From NCBI RefSeq assembly GCF_004104015.1, contig NZ_RYFV01000022.1:1-58545 (forward strand): 58,545 nucleotides of DNA, in the 5' to 3' direction. A program made the position numbers and the translations under genes. Under the pieces are notes generated by a model. That model was not told the origin of the DNA and searched no databases. It saw nothing but the letters and a program-made list of their open reading frames with translations. Below are positions 44,709 to 53,230 of the stretch, one piece after another (positions within the stretch are counted from its first letter, which is position 1; the number at the start of each line of letters is the position of its first letter). The DNA comes from Actinomyces oricola. Lineage in GTDB: Bacteria > Actinomycetota > Actinomycetes > Actinomycetales > Actinomycetaceae.

Positions 44709-45968
44709 TCAACAGCTTATTCGAGTGAAGACCAGGGCCACATTGTGGCCACCAAAACCGAAGGAGGTACTGACCGCGGCCGGCGCCCCGGCCAGGTCCT
44801 GCCCACCGGGGCCCACCACATTGAGCCCCAGCTCCACCACCCGCTCATCGAGGCCACTGGGCAGCAGGGTTGGCGGCGCCCACGAGCAGCCCAGTGCCAG
44901 GACCGTGAGTACCGCCTCCAGGCCCCCGGCACCGCCCAACAGATGCCCGGTCGCCGACTTCGTGGCGCTGACAGCGGCCTTGGGGACCACCCGGGCCAGC
45001 ATCTCGGCCTCAACCACGTCCCCAACGGGGGTGGAGGTGGCGTGAGCGTTGACGTGCGCCACACTGCCCGCCTCAATGCCCGCGCGTCCCAGCGCCATCC
45101 GCAGCGCCCGCTCCTGCTCAACCCCTGAGGGCTCAGGGCGGGCGACGTCGTAGGCGTCGGCGCTCACCCCCGCCCCGGCCAGGACGGCCAAGGGCTCAGC
45201 GCCCCGGGCCGTGGCGTGCTCGGCAGACTCCAGGATCAAGACGCCGGCCCCCTCGCCCAGGACGAAGCCGTCCCGGTCGGAGGCGAAGGGGCGCGAAGCG
45301 GTGGCCGGGTCCTCGTTGCGGCCCGACAGGGCTCGCATGGCGGCGAAGGACGCCACGGTCATGGGGTGCAGGGCGGCATCAGTTCCACCTGCCACGACAA
45401 TGTCGGCCCGCCCCAAAGCAATAAGGTCGGCCCCTAAGGCAATGGCCTCGGCCCCTGAGGCGCAGGCGGAGACCGGTGCGTGGATGCCTGCGCGCGCGCC
45501 CAGTTCAATGCCGACGGTGGCGGCGGGCGCATTGGGCATGAGGGCGGGGACGGCCGTGGGCAGGACGCGGCGGGGTCCCCGCTCGCGCAAGGTGTCCCAG
45601 GCCCCCATGACAGAGAGGATCGGCCCCATCCCCGGTGAGATGGACACGGCTAACCGCTCGGCGTCAACCTGCGGGGCCCCAGCCTGCTCCCAGGCCTCGC
45701 GGGCGGCGATAAGCGCGCATTGGCTGGCCCGGTCTAGGCGGCGCACCTGCTTGGGAGTCAGCTGCTGGGCGGGGTCGACTGCCAGTGGCGCCCCAATGCG
45801 CACTGGGAGGCGGTACTCCTCCACCCAGGCGGCGTCCAGGGTGCGCACGGCGCAGCGACCCTCGCGCAGCGCCGACCAGGTGGAGGCCGCGTCGCCGCCG
45901 AGCGGGTTAGTGGTTCCCACCGCGGTGACGACGACGCCGCGCGCCCCTGGAGTCGCCTTACTCGCCAC
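44709..45968 (-). CDS. fabF: 3-oxoacyl-ACP synthase II (FabF)
   Basis: 419 aa thiolase-fold enzyme. The catalytic triad is Cys in PVSACASGAEAI, His in VNAHATSTPVGD and His in SATGHLLGGAGG. It elongates acyl-ACP with malonyl-ACP. GTG at 45968 is four bases after the acpP stop, so the two are coupled. A frame extends eight codons upstream inside acpP, less likely. Confidence 0.94.
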   Translation of the reverse strand: MASKATPGARGVVVTAVGTTNPLGGDAASTWSALREGRCAVRTLDAAWVEEYRLPVRIGAPLAVDPAQQLTPKQVRRLDRASQCALIAAREAWEQAGAPQVDAERLAVSISPGMGPILSVMGAWDTLRERGPRRVLPTAVPALMPNAPAATVGIELGARAGIHAPVSACASGAEAIALGADLIALGRADIVVAGGTDAALHPMTVASFAAMRALSGRNEDPATASRPFASDRDGFVLGEGAGVLILESAEHATARGAEPLAVLAGAGVSADAYDVARPEPSGVEQERALRMALGRAGIEAGSVAHVNAHATSTPVGDVVEAEMLARVVPKAAVSATKSATGHLLGGAGGLEAVLTVLALGCSWAPPTLLPSGLDERVVELGLNVVGPGGQDLAGAPAAVSTSFGFGGHNVALVFTRISC

Positions 45969-45972
45969 GCGC

Positions 45973-46221
45973 TCAGGGCCTGGCGGCCACAACCAGGTCG
46001 GTCAACGAGCCGACTGTCGGCAAGGCGGGGATGAGGGAGTCCTCCAAGGTGACGCCGAAGCGTTCCTCGACCTGGGTGGCGATGGTCAGCAGCCCCAGGG
46101 AGTCAACGTCGAGGTCCTCGGCGAAACGGGTCTCACGGGTGATCTGTTCGACCGGGACGCCGGACTCCTCGGACGTGATCTCGATGATCGCCGCCAAGAC
46201 ATCGGTGGTCTCCTCAGCCAT
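45973..46221 (-). CDS. acpP: Acyl carrier protein
   Basis: 82 aa, acidic. The phosphopantetheine Ser is in EDLDVDSLGLLTI. RBS AAGGAG precedes ATG at 46221. It carries growing fatty acyl chains for FabF, which follows. In Streptomyces the order is fasR-fabD-fabH-acpP-fabF; here the two genes between regulator and acpP are absent, replaced by a 175-base gap. Confidence 0.94.
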   Translation of the reverse strand: MAEETTDVLAAIIEITSEESGVPVEQITRETRFAEDLDVDSLGLLTIATQVEERFGVTLEDSLIPALPTVGSLTDLVVAARP

Positions 46222-46283
46222 CGTGGCTCTCCTTGTAGCTTGTAGTAGCTTGTAGGTTAGGGCAACGCCGCCCAGGGCGCCGT

Positions 46284-46300
46284 CGTCGTCAATGACGACG
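46284..46300. promoter_or_regulatory. Dyad in the acpP promoter region
   Basis: CGTCGTCA-a-TGACGACG is a perfect 8-1-8 inverted repeat 63 bases upstream of acpP. The PucR-type regulator next door may bind it. A short duplication TAGCTTGTAG lies between it and the acpP start. Confidence 0.4.
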
Positions 46301-46396
46301 CAGACGACGCATTGTCCCTCACTCGGTCCCCTGCCCCAACTTTTGCCCCAGCTTTGCGCTGTCATCCGGGCCGTCAGGGGCGGCGACGGCCCGCCT

Positions 46397-47575
46397 CTAC
46401 TCCTCCTGGCCGGCGGACAGGCGCCCGACAATGATCGCCAAGTGCAGCATGAGTCCGTCGCGGGCATCGGTGGCGTCCCAGCCGACCTGCTCGCTGACCC
46501 GGCCCAGACGGTAGCGCACCGTGTTGGCGTGCACGAACAGGGCGCGCGCCGTCGCCTCCAGGGACCCGCCCAGGGCCAGGTAGGTGGCGACTGTCTCCTC
46601 AAAGGGGTCCCCCATGGCGTGCAGGGGGGCGTGGACTAGAGCGAGGATCTGCTCGGTGGCGAGTGTGTCCCCGGCCAGGAGGCGCTCGGGCAGGAGCTCG
46701 TCGGCACGCACTGGATTGGGCGCCTCCACCCAGCCCGGCAGGGCGCGCAGCCCGGCCAAGGCCGAGCGCAGGGACTTGCCCGCCTGGGCCACGCTCGAAG
46801 TGACTGGCCCCACCACTGTCGGGCCCTCAATGATCTTGGCGACTTTGAGGGCCGCCCGGTCCAGGGCGCGCTCAGGGGTGTCTCCGGCGACGTCGTCGGC
46901 CCTGACCCCGCCCAGGATGATCATGACCGAATCCCCGCGCACCGAGACCAGGCAGTCCTCGGCGAGGAGCCGGCATTCGTGGCGCAGGCGGGAGGTGCCC
47001 AGGGCGTCGAGGGCGGTGTGGGCGGCAATGGCGATGACCGGTCCGCTCCCGTGCCAACCGGCGGTGCCGGCGCGGGTGGCGGCGTCCTCGGGGGAGTCGT
47101 GGAGCATGGCATCCACAGCCACGGACTCCAGGCGCGCGTCCCAGGCGCCACGGGCTTCAGCGGCCCGGGCGTAGACCTCGGCGGCGGCGAAACCAACATC
47201 ACGTCCAAAAGTGAGGGCGTGGATGCGCGTGGCCACGTGGTCTGCGGCAGGGACCGCCTGGGGCGCCTCCTCAACGACGACGTCGAGCACGGTGCGCACC
47301 AGGGTCAGGGTCTGCTCCAGGGAAATGGTGCCGGTCAGGGCCGCCGGCGCCACCGAGAAGACCTGGGAGGGGTGCGAGGCGGCCTCCGGCGAGGAGGCGG
47401 AGTCGACGAACATGGTCACGCCCAGGCGCGCCACGGAGTCAATCTGCTCACGAGAGGCCTCCGGGAGGGTCCGGTACCAGGGGTGGGCGGTGCTGATGCG
47501 GTCCAGCGAGTGCTCAATAATCATGTTCTGCGCCTGCCGGAGGGCGGCGACCGCTGGGGTACTCAGCTCGTCCAT
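46397..47575 (-). CDS. PucR/CdaR-type regulator, FasR-like
   Basis: 392 aa from ATG at 47575. The C-terminal PucR helix-turn-helix is LGGSLEATARALFVHANTVR with YRLGRVSEQVG. The N-terminal 300 residues form the GAF/GGDEF-like sensing part typical of the family. In Streptomyces coelicolor the homologous FasR activates fabD-fabH-acpP-fabF; its position beside acpP-fabF supports the same role. The frame runs 79 codons further upstream, crossing the aspA leader, with no family similarity. Confidence 0.88.
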   Translation of the reverse strand: MDELSTPAVAALRQAQNMIIEHSLDRISTAHPWYRTLPEASREQIDSVARLGVTMFVDSASSPEAASHPSQVFSVAPAALTGTISLEQTLTLVRTVLDVVVEEAPQAVPAADHVATRIHALTFGRDVGFAAAEVYARAAEARGAWDARLESVAVDAMLHDSPEDAATRAGTAGWHGSGPVIAIAAHTALDALGTSRLRHECRLLAEDCLVSVRGDSVMIILGGVRADDVAGDTPERALDRAALKVAKIIEGPTVVGPVTSSVAQAGKSLRSALAGLRALPGWVEAPNPVRADELLPERLLAGDTLATEQILALVHAPLHAMGDPFEETVATYLALGGSLEATARALFVHANTVRYRLGRVSEQVGWDATDARDGLMLHLAIIVGRLSAGQEE

Positions 47576-47670
47576 GCACGGATGGTACCTGTGCGTGCCA
47601 GCGTGACGCTCGGTCAGCGGCCGGGGTGCATGGAACGTGGTTCGGGAGGACGGCGATGAAACGTGCCGGT

Positions 47671-47688
47671 AATATGAAATGGCATATT
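47671..47688. promoter_or_regulatory. AT-rich dyad between FasR-like gene and aspA
   Basis: AATATG-aaatgg-CATATT, a perfect 6-6-6 dyad in the 179-base divergent region and the most AT-rich spot there. It may be an operator or contain the aspA -10 region. Confidence 0.4.
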
Positions 47689-47754
47689 GAGCGCAGTTCC
47701 CGGGCATCGTGATCCGTGCTGGGGGAGGCGATCCGGCCACGGGGAGGAGCAAGG

Positions 47755-49221
47755 ATGATGACGGCGGCCACTCGCACAGAAGAGGACCTGTTGGGGGCGC
47801 GTAAGGTCCCACTGGAGGCGTATTGGGGCATCCACACCCTGCGCGCCATGGAGAACTTCCGCATTTCCGGTCACGTGATCAGCGAGGAGCCGGACTTCGT
47901 GCGCGGCATGGTGCAGGTCAAGAAGGCCTCCGCGCTGGCCAACGCCGAGCTGGGCACCCTCGCCCCGGAGATCTCCGACGCCATTGTGTGGGCCTGCGAC
48001 CAGATCCTGGACGAGAAGCGCTGCCTGGACCAGTTCCCCATTGACCAGTTCCAAGGCGGGGCGGGCACGAGCGTCAATATGAACACCAACGAGGTGGTTG
48101 CCAACCTCGCCCTCGAGCGCTTGGGCTACGCCAAGGGCCGCTACGACATCGTCAACCCCAACGACCACGTCAACAAGTCCCAGTCGACCAACGACGCCTA
48201 CCCCACCGGCTTCCGCCTGGGCCTCTACCAGGCGATCAACGGCGTCGAGGTCGAGCTGTGCGATCTCATTGACACCTTCCTGGGCAAGTCCAAGGAGTTC
48301 GCCGAGGTGATCAAGATGGGGCGCACCCAGCTTCAGGACGCCGTGCCCATGAGCCTGGGCCAGGAGTTCAAGGCCTTTGCGGTGCTCCTGGACGAGGAGA
48401 TTCCCCGCCTCATGCACAACAGCGCCCTGCTGCTGGAGGTCAACCTGGGGGCAACGGCGATCGGCACCGGACTCAATACGCCCCCGGGGTATCAGGAGGC
48501 GGTGGTGCGCCACCTGTGCGCCATCACCGGACTGCCGATCGTGGGCGCGCAGAACCTCCTGGAGGCCACCAGCGACACCGGCGCCTACGTCTCCATGCAC
48601 GCCACACTCAAGCGCCTCGCAGTCAAACTCTCCAAGATCTGCAACGACCTGCGCCTGCTCTCCTCGGGCCCACGCGCGGGACTGGGGGAGATTCGCCTGC
48701 CGGAGCGGCAGGCCGGCTCCTCCATCATGCCCGCCAAGGTCAACCCCGTGATCCCCGAGGTGGTCAACCAGGTCTGCTTCAAGGTGATAGGCAACGACGT
48801 CGCCATCACCTTCGCCGCCGAGGCCGGTCAGCTCCAGCTCAATGTCATGGAGCCACTGATTGGGCAGGCCATCTTCGAGTCCATCCACCTGCTCACCCAC
48901 GCCATGAGGGCCCTGCGCGAACTGTGCATCACCGGGATCGAGGCCAATGAGGCGGTGTGCCGCCGCTACGTCCTGGAGTCCATTGGCATTGTCACCTACC
49001 TTAATGAGGTCATCGGCCACCACAACGGCGACCTGGTGGGCCGCGAATGCGCCCGCTCCGGCCGCAACGTGCGCGAGGTGGTCCTGGAGATGGGGCTGCT
49101 CGACGAGGATGTGCTTGACGAGCTTCTCAGCCCGGAGAACCTGCTGCGCCCCCGGTACCGTGACATGAATGTCTACTCCGGTTCTGACCCCTCGGTCCAG
49201 GCCGTTGCGGAGAAGGCCTGA
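47755..49221 (+). CDS. aspA: Aspartate ammonia-lyase
   Basis: 488 aa fumarase/aspartase superfamily. The active-site SS loop is [11 protein letters not shown], with [17 protein letters not shown] and [14 protein letters not shown] upstream, the latter being typical of aspartase. It converts aspartate to fumarate and ammonia. RBS GGAGGAGC precedes the double ATG at 47755/47758. Hairpin after the stop. Confidence 0.94.
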   Translation: MMTAATRTEEDLLGARKVPLEAYWGIHTLRAMENFRISGHVISEEPDFVRGMVQVKKASALANAELGTLAPEISDAIVWACDQILDEKRCLDQFPIDQFQGGAGTSVNMNTNEVVANLALERLGYAKGRYDIVNPNDHVNKSQSTNDAYPTGFRLGLYQAINGVEVELCDLIDTFLGKSKEFAEVIKMGRTQLQDAVPMSLGQEFKAFAVLLDEEIPRLMHNSALLLEVNLGATAIGTGLNTPPGYQEAVVRHLCAITGLPIVGAQNLLEATSDTGAYVSMHATLKRLAVKLSKICNDLRLLSSGPRAGLGEIRLPERQAGSSIMPAKVNPVIPEVVNQVCFKVIGNDVAITFAAEAGQLQLNVMEPLIGQAIFESIHLLTHAMRALRELCITGIEANEAVCRRYVLESIGIVTYLNEVIGHHNGDLVGRECARSGRNVREVVLEMGLLDEDVLDELLSPENLLRPRYRDMNVYSGSDPSVQAVAEKA

Positions 49222-49230
49222 ACCCACCGG

Positions 49231-49262
49231 CCGGCCCCGACGGTGCTACCGTCCGGGGCCGG
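49231..49262. terminator. Terminator between aspA and aceE
   Basis: CCGGCCCCGACGG, loop TGCTA, CCGTCCGGGGCCGG: 13-bp arms with one bulged C, between two converging genes. Confidence 0.7.
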
Positions 49263-49315
49263 TAGCACCGGGGCGCGGGGGCGGCAACCGGCCGGGGTGC
49301 CGGTGAGCGGACGGC

Positions 49316-52069
49316 TCAGGCGTCGCCCCCCTGGGCTCCGGAGGAGCCGGCGTTGACGTTGCGCAGGTCGTAGCGCTCAATGGCCTGGCGCAGCACGGAG
49401 CGGTCGACCTGGCCCTGGTCGGCCAGGGCCGTCAAGGCCTTGACCACCACGGACTGGGCGTCAATGAGATAGTGGCGGCGGGCCGCGGCGCGCGTGTCGG
49501 AGAAGCCGAAGCCGTCGGCCCCCAACGTGCGGTAGTCGCCGGGCACCCAGGCGCGGATTTGGTCGGGGACCAGGTGGTCATAGTCGCTGGTGGCGATAAA
49601 GGGCCCCTGGGCGCCGGAGAGCTTCGCAGTCAGGTAGGGCACACGGGGTTCGGCGTCGGGGTGGAGGAAGTTCTGCTTCTCCGCCTCCAGGGCTTCACGG
49701 CGCAACTCGTTCCAGCTGGTGACCGACCACACCGAGGCGCGCACACCCCAGTCCTCGGCCAGGATGCGACGGGCGTCAAGCACCCAGGGCACGCCTACGC
49801 CCGAAGCCAGGAGCTGGACCTCAGGACCGTCGGCCTCCGGCGGCCCCTGGAGCCTGTGAATGCCCTTAACGATGCCCTCAACATCAACGCCCTGCGGCTC
49901 TGCCGGCTGAATCATGGGCTCGTTGTAGACCGTCAAGTAGTACATGACGTCGCGGTTGCGCCCGGTATCCGGCCCATACCAGCGCTCCAGGCCGTCGCGC
50001 ACAATGTGGCGGATCTCGTAGGCGTAGGCGGGGTCGTAGGTGATGACGGCCTCGTTGGTGCCCGAGATGAGCGGGGAGTGGCCATCCATGTGCTGGGTGC
50101 CCTCACCAGTCAGGGTGGTGCGCCCCGCGGTGGCCCCAATGATGAAGCCGCGGGTCAGCTGGTCCCCGGCGGCCCAGAACTGGTCGGCGGTGCGCTGGAA
50201 GCCGAACATGGAGTAGAAGATGTAAACGGGCACCATGGGCTCGCCGTGCGTGGCGTAGCTGGTACCGGCGACCTGGAACACGGCGGCTGAGCCGGCCTCG
50301 TTAATGCCGGTGTGCATGATCCGCCCAGAGGTGGACTCGCGATAGGACAGCATCATCTCGGCGTCCACCGGCGTGTAGTTCTGCCCCAAGGTGTTAAAGA
50401 TCTTGGCCGAGGGGAAGATGGAGTCCAGGCCGAAGGTGCGGGCCTCGTCGGGGATAATCGGCACGATCCGGCGCCCAAGCTCCTTGTCCTTTAAGAGCTC
50501 CTTGAGCAGGCGCACGAAGGCCATGGTGGTGGCCACCGCCTGCTTGCCCGAGCCGTGCTTGAGGACGTCGAAGACCTTGTCCCCCGGTAGGGTCAGCTGC
50601 TTTCCGTGGTCGCGCCGCTCGGGCACGAAGCCCCCCAGTTGGCGACGGCGCTCCAGCATGTAGAGCAGGGCGGGGTCGTCGGGCGCGGGCCGGTAGTAGG
50701 GCGGGCGCTTAGGGTCGGCTTCCAACTCGGCGTCAGAGATGGGGATGTGAAGGCGGTCGCGCAGGCCCTTGAGGTCGTCCAGGGCCAATTTCTTCATCTG
50801 GTGGGTGGCATTGCGGCCCGCGAAGTGGGAGCCCAGAATGTAGCCCTTGACGGTGTGGGCCAGGATGACGGTGGGCTGGCCCTTGTGCTCCATGGCCGCC
50901 TTGTAGGCGGCGTAGACCTTGCGATAGTCGTTGCCGCCGCGCTGGAGGGCCCAGATCTCGTCGTCGGTCCAGTCCTTGACCAGCGCGGCGGTGCGCGGAT
51001 CACGGCCGAAGAAGTGCTTGCGCACATAGGCGCCGTCGTTGGCCTTGAAGGTCTGGTAGTCCCCGTCAAGGGTCTCCATCATGAGGTGCTCCAGGGCGTG
51101 GTCCTTGTCTGCTGCGAGAAGCTGGTCCCAGCCTCGGCCCCAGATCACCTTAATGACATTCCAGCCGGCGCCTTTGAAGAAGGCCTCAAGCTCCTGGATG
51201 ATCTTGCCGTTGCCGCGCACCGGGCCGTCGAGGCGCTGCAGATTGCAGTTGATCACGAAGGTGAGGTTGTCCAGGTTCTGCTGGCCGGCGAGCTGGAGCA
51301 TGCCCCGGGACTCGGGCTCGTCCATCTCACCGTCGCCCAGGAATGCCCAGGTGTGCTGCCGGCTGGTGTCCTTGATGCCCGATCCGGACAGGTACTTGTC
51401 GAACCAGGCCTGGTAGATGGCTTCGGCCGGGCCCAGGCCCATGGACACGGTGGGGAACTCCCAGAAATCCTCCATGCGTCGCGGGTGGGGGTAGGAGGGG
51501 ATGCCGCGGCCGCCGGCAGGGCGGGAGGCCTCCTGACGGAAGCCGTCGAGGTCGGCCTCGCTCAGGCGCCCTTCGAGGAAGGCGCGCGCGTAGTTGCCGG
51601 GGGCGGCGTGGCCCTGGAAGAAGACGTGGTCGCCGCCGCCGGGGTGGTCCTTGCCGCGGAAGAAGTGGTTGAGGCCGACCTCGTAGAGGGTGGCGACCGA
51701 GGCGTAGGAGGAGATGTGCCCGCCCACCCCGATGCCCGGGCGCTGGGCGCGAGTGACCATGACGGCTGCATTCCAGCGGTTCCAACGCCTGTAGGTGCGT
51801 TCGGCGGTCTCATCGCCGGGGAAGTAGGGCTCGTCGGCGACATCAATGGTGTTGATGTAGGCGGTGGTTGTTTGGGCGGGGACGGTGACGTTCTTCTGAC
51901 GGGCCTCGGCCAACATCGACAGGAGGATGTAGCGGGCGCGGGGGGCGCCCTTATCCGCGATGAGGGCGTCAAGGGACTCGCGCCACTCGCGAGTCTCCTC
52001 AGGGTCGTTGTCTGTGACCTTGGTCAGGAGGCCGTCGATGAGCGGCGTGGAGTCGCTGGTGGGGCTCAC
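49316..52069 (-). CDS. aceE: Pyruvate dehydrogenase E1 (homodimeric)
   Basis: 917 aa. The thiamine-diphosphate motif is [10 protein letters not shown] followed 25 residues later by [31 protein letters not shown] and [11 protein letters not shown] lie near the N-terminus. GTG at 52069 with GAGGAA upstream is preferred; 40 extra upstream codons are Arg-rich and unlike the family. It decarboxylates pyruvate and acetylates the E2 lipoyl group; E2 and E3 are not in the window. Confidence 0.95.
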   Translation of the reverse strand: MSPTSDSTPLIDGLLTKVTDNDPEETREWRESLDALIADKGAPRARYILLSMLAEARQKNVTVPAQTTTAYINTIDVADEPYFPGDETAERTYRRWNRWNAAVMVTRAQRPGIGVGGHISSYASVATLYEVGLNHFFRGKDHPGGGDHVFFQGHAAPGNYARAFLEGRLSEADLDGFRQEASRPAGGRGIPSYPHPRRMEDFWEFPTVSMGLGPAEAIYQAWFDKYLSGSGIKDTSRQHTWAFLGDGEMDEPESRGMLQLAGQQNLDNLTFVINCNLQRLDGPVRGNGKIIQELEAFFKGAGWNVIKVIWGRGWDQLLAADKDHALEHLMMETLDGDYQTFKANDGAYVRKHFFGRDPRTAALVKDWTDDEIWALQRGGNDYRKVYAAYKAAMEHKGQPTVILAHTVKGYILGSHFAGRNATHQMKKLALDDLKGLRDRLHIPISDAELEADPKRPPYYRPAPDDPALLYMLERRRQLGGFVPERRDHGKQLTLPGDKVFDVLKHGSGKQAVATTMAFVRLLKELLKDKELGRRIVPIIPDEARTFGLDSIFPSAKIFNTLGQNYTPVDAEMMLSYRESTSGRIMHTGINEAGSAAVFQVAGTSYATHGEPMVPVYIFYSMFGFQRTADQFWAAGDQLTRGFIIGATAGRTTLTGEGTQHMDGHSPLISGTNEAVITYDPAYAYEIRHIVRDGLERWYGPDTGRNRDVMYYLTVYNEPMIQPAEPQGVDVEGIVKGIHRLQGPPEADGPEVQLLASGVGVPWVLDARRILAEDWGVRASVWSVTSWNELRREALEAEKQNFLHPDAEPRVPYLTAKLSGAQGPFIATSDYDHLVPDQIRAWVPGDYRTLGADGFGFSDTRAAARRHYLIDAQSVVVKALTALADQGQVDRSVLRQAIERYDLRNVNAGSSGAQGGDA

Positions 52070-52355
52070 GGGTTCCTCTTTCCTCGCGTCTGTGCAGCGG
52101 GGCGGCGACCGGATTGGGCGACGACAGCTGTCCACGGCCGTCCACGGCGGGGCGGTCCTCCGCTGGGTCCGCATGTCATTGAGTCTCAATCTACGGCCTT
52201 AGGAGCATGTGGGCCCAGGAGAACCGGGAAGAAAGTCCTATGTCACGTGTGAGGTAAGGCACCGGTCGCGTGTGCTCAGGGGCCGTGGAGAAGTACAGAC
52301 AGCGGATGATCGCGCGTGTGCGCTTGCGCGCGACGGTCTCAGTGAGGTGGGCTAG

Positions 52356-52388
52356 ATGCTGTGCGCCCCACCGGAGGGCGCACAGCAT
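52356..52388 (+). promoter_or_regulatory. 13-bp-arm hairpin in the DUF3052 leader
   Basis: ATGCTGTGCGCCC (52356-52368), loop CACCGGA, GGGCGCACAGCAT (52376-52388), 25 bases before the DUF3052 start. In the leader it could be an attenuator or operator; without a U tract a terminator is less likely. Confidence 0.5.
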
Positions 52389-52413
52389 TGGGCCCAGGGC
52401 CCGGAAGGACGGT

Positions 52414-52827
52414 GTGAACACAGTGGCGAGCACAGTGGGTGGAGCCTTCGGCTTCGCCTCCGGCCTCATCATCCAAGAGTTCGGGTACGACGACGACGTC
52501 GACGAAACCCTGCGCGAGGCCGCCGCGACCGAGACCGGCACTGAGCTGGTTGATGAGGACTATGAGGACGTCGCGGACTCCGCCATCGTGTGGTGGCGCT
52601 CCGACGACGGCGATATTGACGACCTGACTGATCTCCTCGTGGACGCCCAGGCTAACCTCGATGGTGACGGGCTCATCTGGGTACTGACCCCCAAGGCCCG
52701 CACCACCGGGGCGATCCCCGCCGCTGACGTGGAGGAGGCGGCCAAGACCGCCGGCATGCACGCCACCAGCGCCGCCTCCATGGGGCCGCGCTGGAGCGGA
52801 ATCCGAGTCTCCAGCAGGAGGCGTTGA
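52414..52827 (+). CDS. DUF3052 family protein
   Basis: 137 aa from GTG at 52414 with GGAAGGAC upstream. Family features: ASGLIIQEFGYDDDVDETLR, then DSAIVWWRSDDGDIDDLTDL and LIWVLTPKA. Divergent from aceE, as in M. tuberculosis where Rv2239c lies close to aceE (Rv2241). Small cytosolic protein of unknown role. Confidence 0.92.
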   Translation: MNTVASTVGGAFGFASGLIIQEFGYDDDVDETLREAAATETGTELVDEDYEDVADSAIVWWRSDDGDIDDLTDLLVDAQANLDGDGLIWVLTPKARTTGAIPAADVEEAAKTAGMHATSAASMGPRWSGIRVSSRRR

Positions 52828-53154
52828 GCCTCGACCCACTTGCTCCCCTTAATCCTCCTCGCCTCGTCACGGGTGGGGTGCGTCGGCGTCTGTCCGATCG
52901 GTCGTCAATTAGCGGCCTGAGGCGCGACGCTGGACGCGACCGCATGCGCTGGCCGGTGCGTTGCACAACGCATAACGCATCGCCGGCCGCGCATCTGGCG
53001 GCGAGATGGAGCGGGCTCGGAGCGTCCCCTGGCGGTTGGGGGCAATGTGGCCCGTGGACTTGCTCGCCGGAGCGAGAACGTGGAAACTCAAGCCCTGGGC
53101 CTTGTGGGTGAGGCGGCCACAGCGGCTCGCAACGACCACAAGGAAAGACCAGAA
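52828..53154 (+). other. Gap before tRNA-Val
   Basis: No credible gene. An imperfect hairpin at 52951-52988 (GGCCGGTGCGTT / AACGCA-tcg-CCGGCC) may terminate the DUF3052 transcript. The sequence AAGGAAAGACCAGAAG just before the tRNA is its leader; I could not assign promoter boxes. Confidence 0.5.
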
Positions 53155-53230
53155 GGACTCGTAGCTCAGCTGGTAGAGCAACGCGCTTACACCGCGTCGG
53201 TCGTCGGTTCAAGTCCGGCCGGGTCCACCA
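53155..53230 (+). tRNA. tRNA-Val (TAC)
   Basis: Cloverleaf: acceptor GGACTCG / CGGGTCC with one G-T pair, D arm TAGCTCAGCTGGTAGAGC, anticodon loop CTTACAC (anticodon TAC), T arm CGGTTCAAGTCCGGCCG; CCA is encoded. 76 bases. It borders the foreign region at the right, and the recombinase frame ends inside it on the other strand. Confidence 0.96.

Noticed and set aside
47614-49227. 537-codon antisense frame over aspA
   Set aside because: aspA has all family motifs; the antisense product is low complexity.
50606-52252. 548-codon open frame antisense to aceE
   Set aside because: Shadow of the GC-rich aceE codons; the protein is Gly/Val/Leu repetitive without motifs, while aceE is unmistakable.
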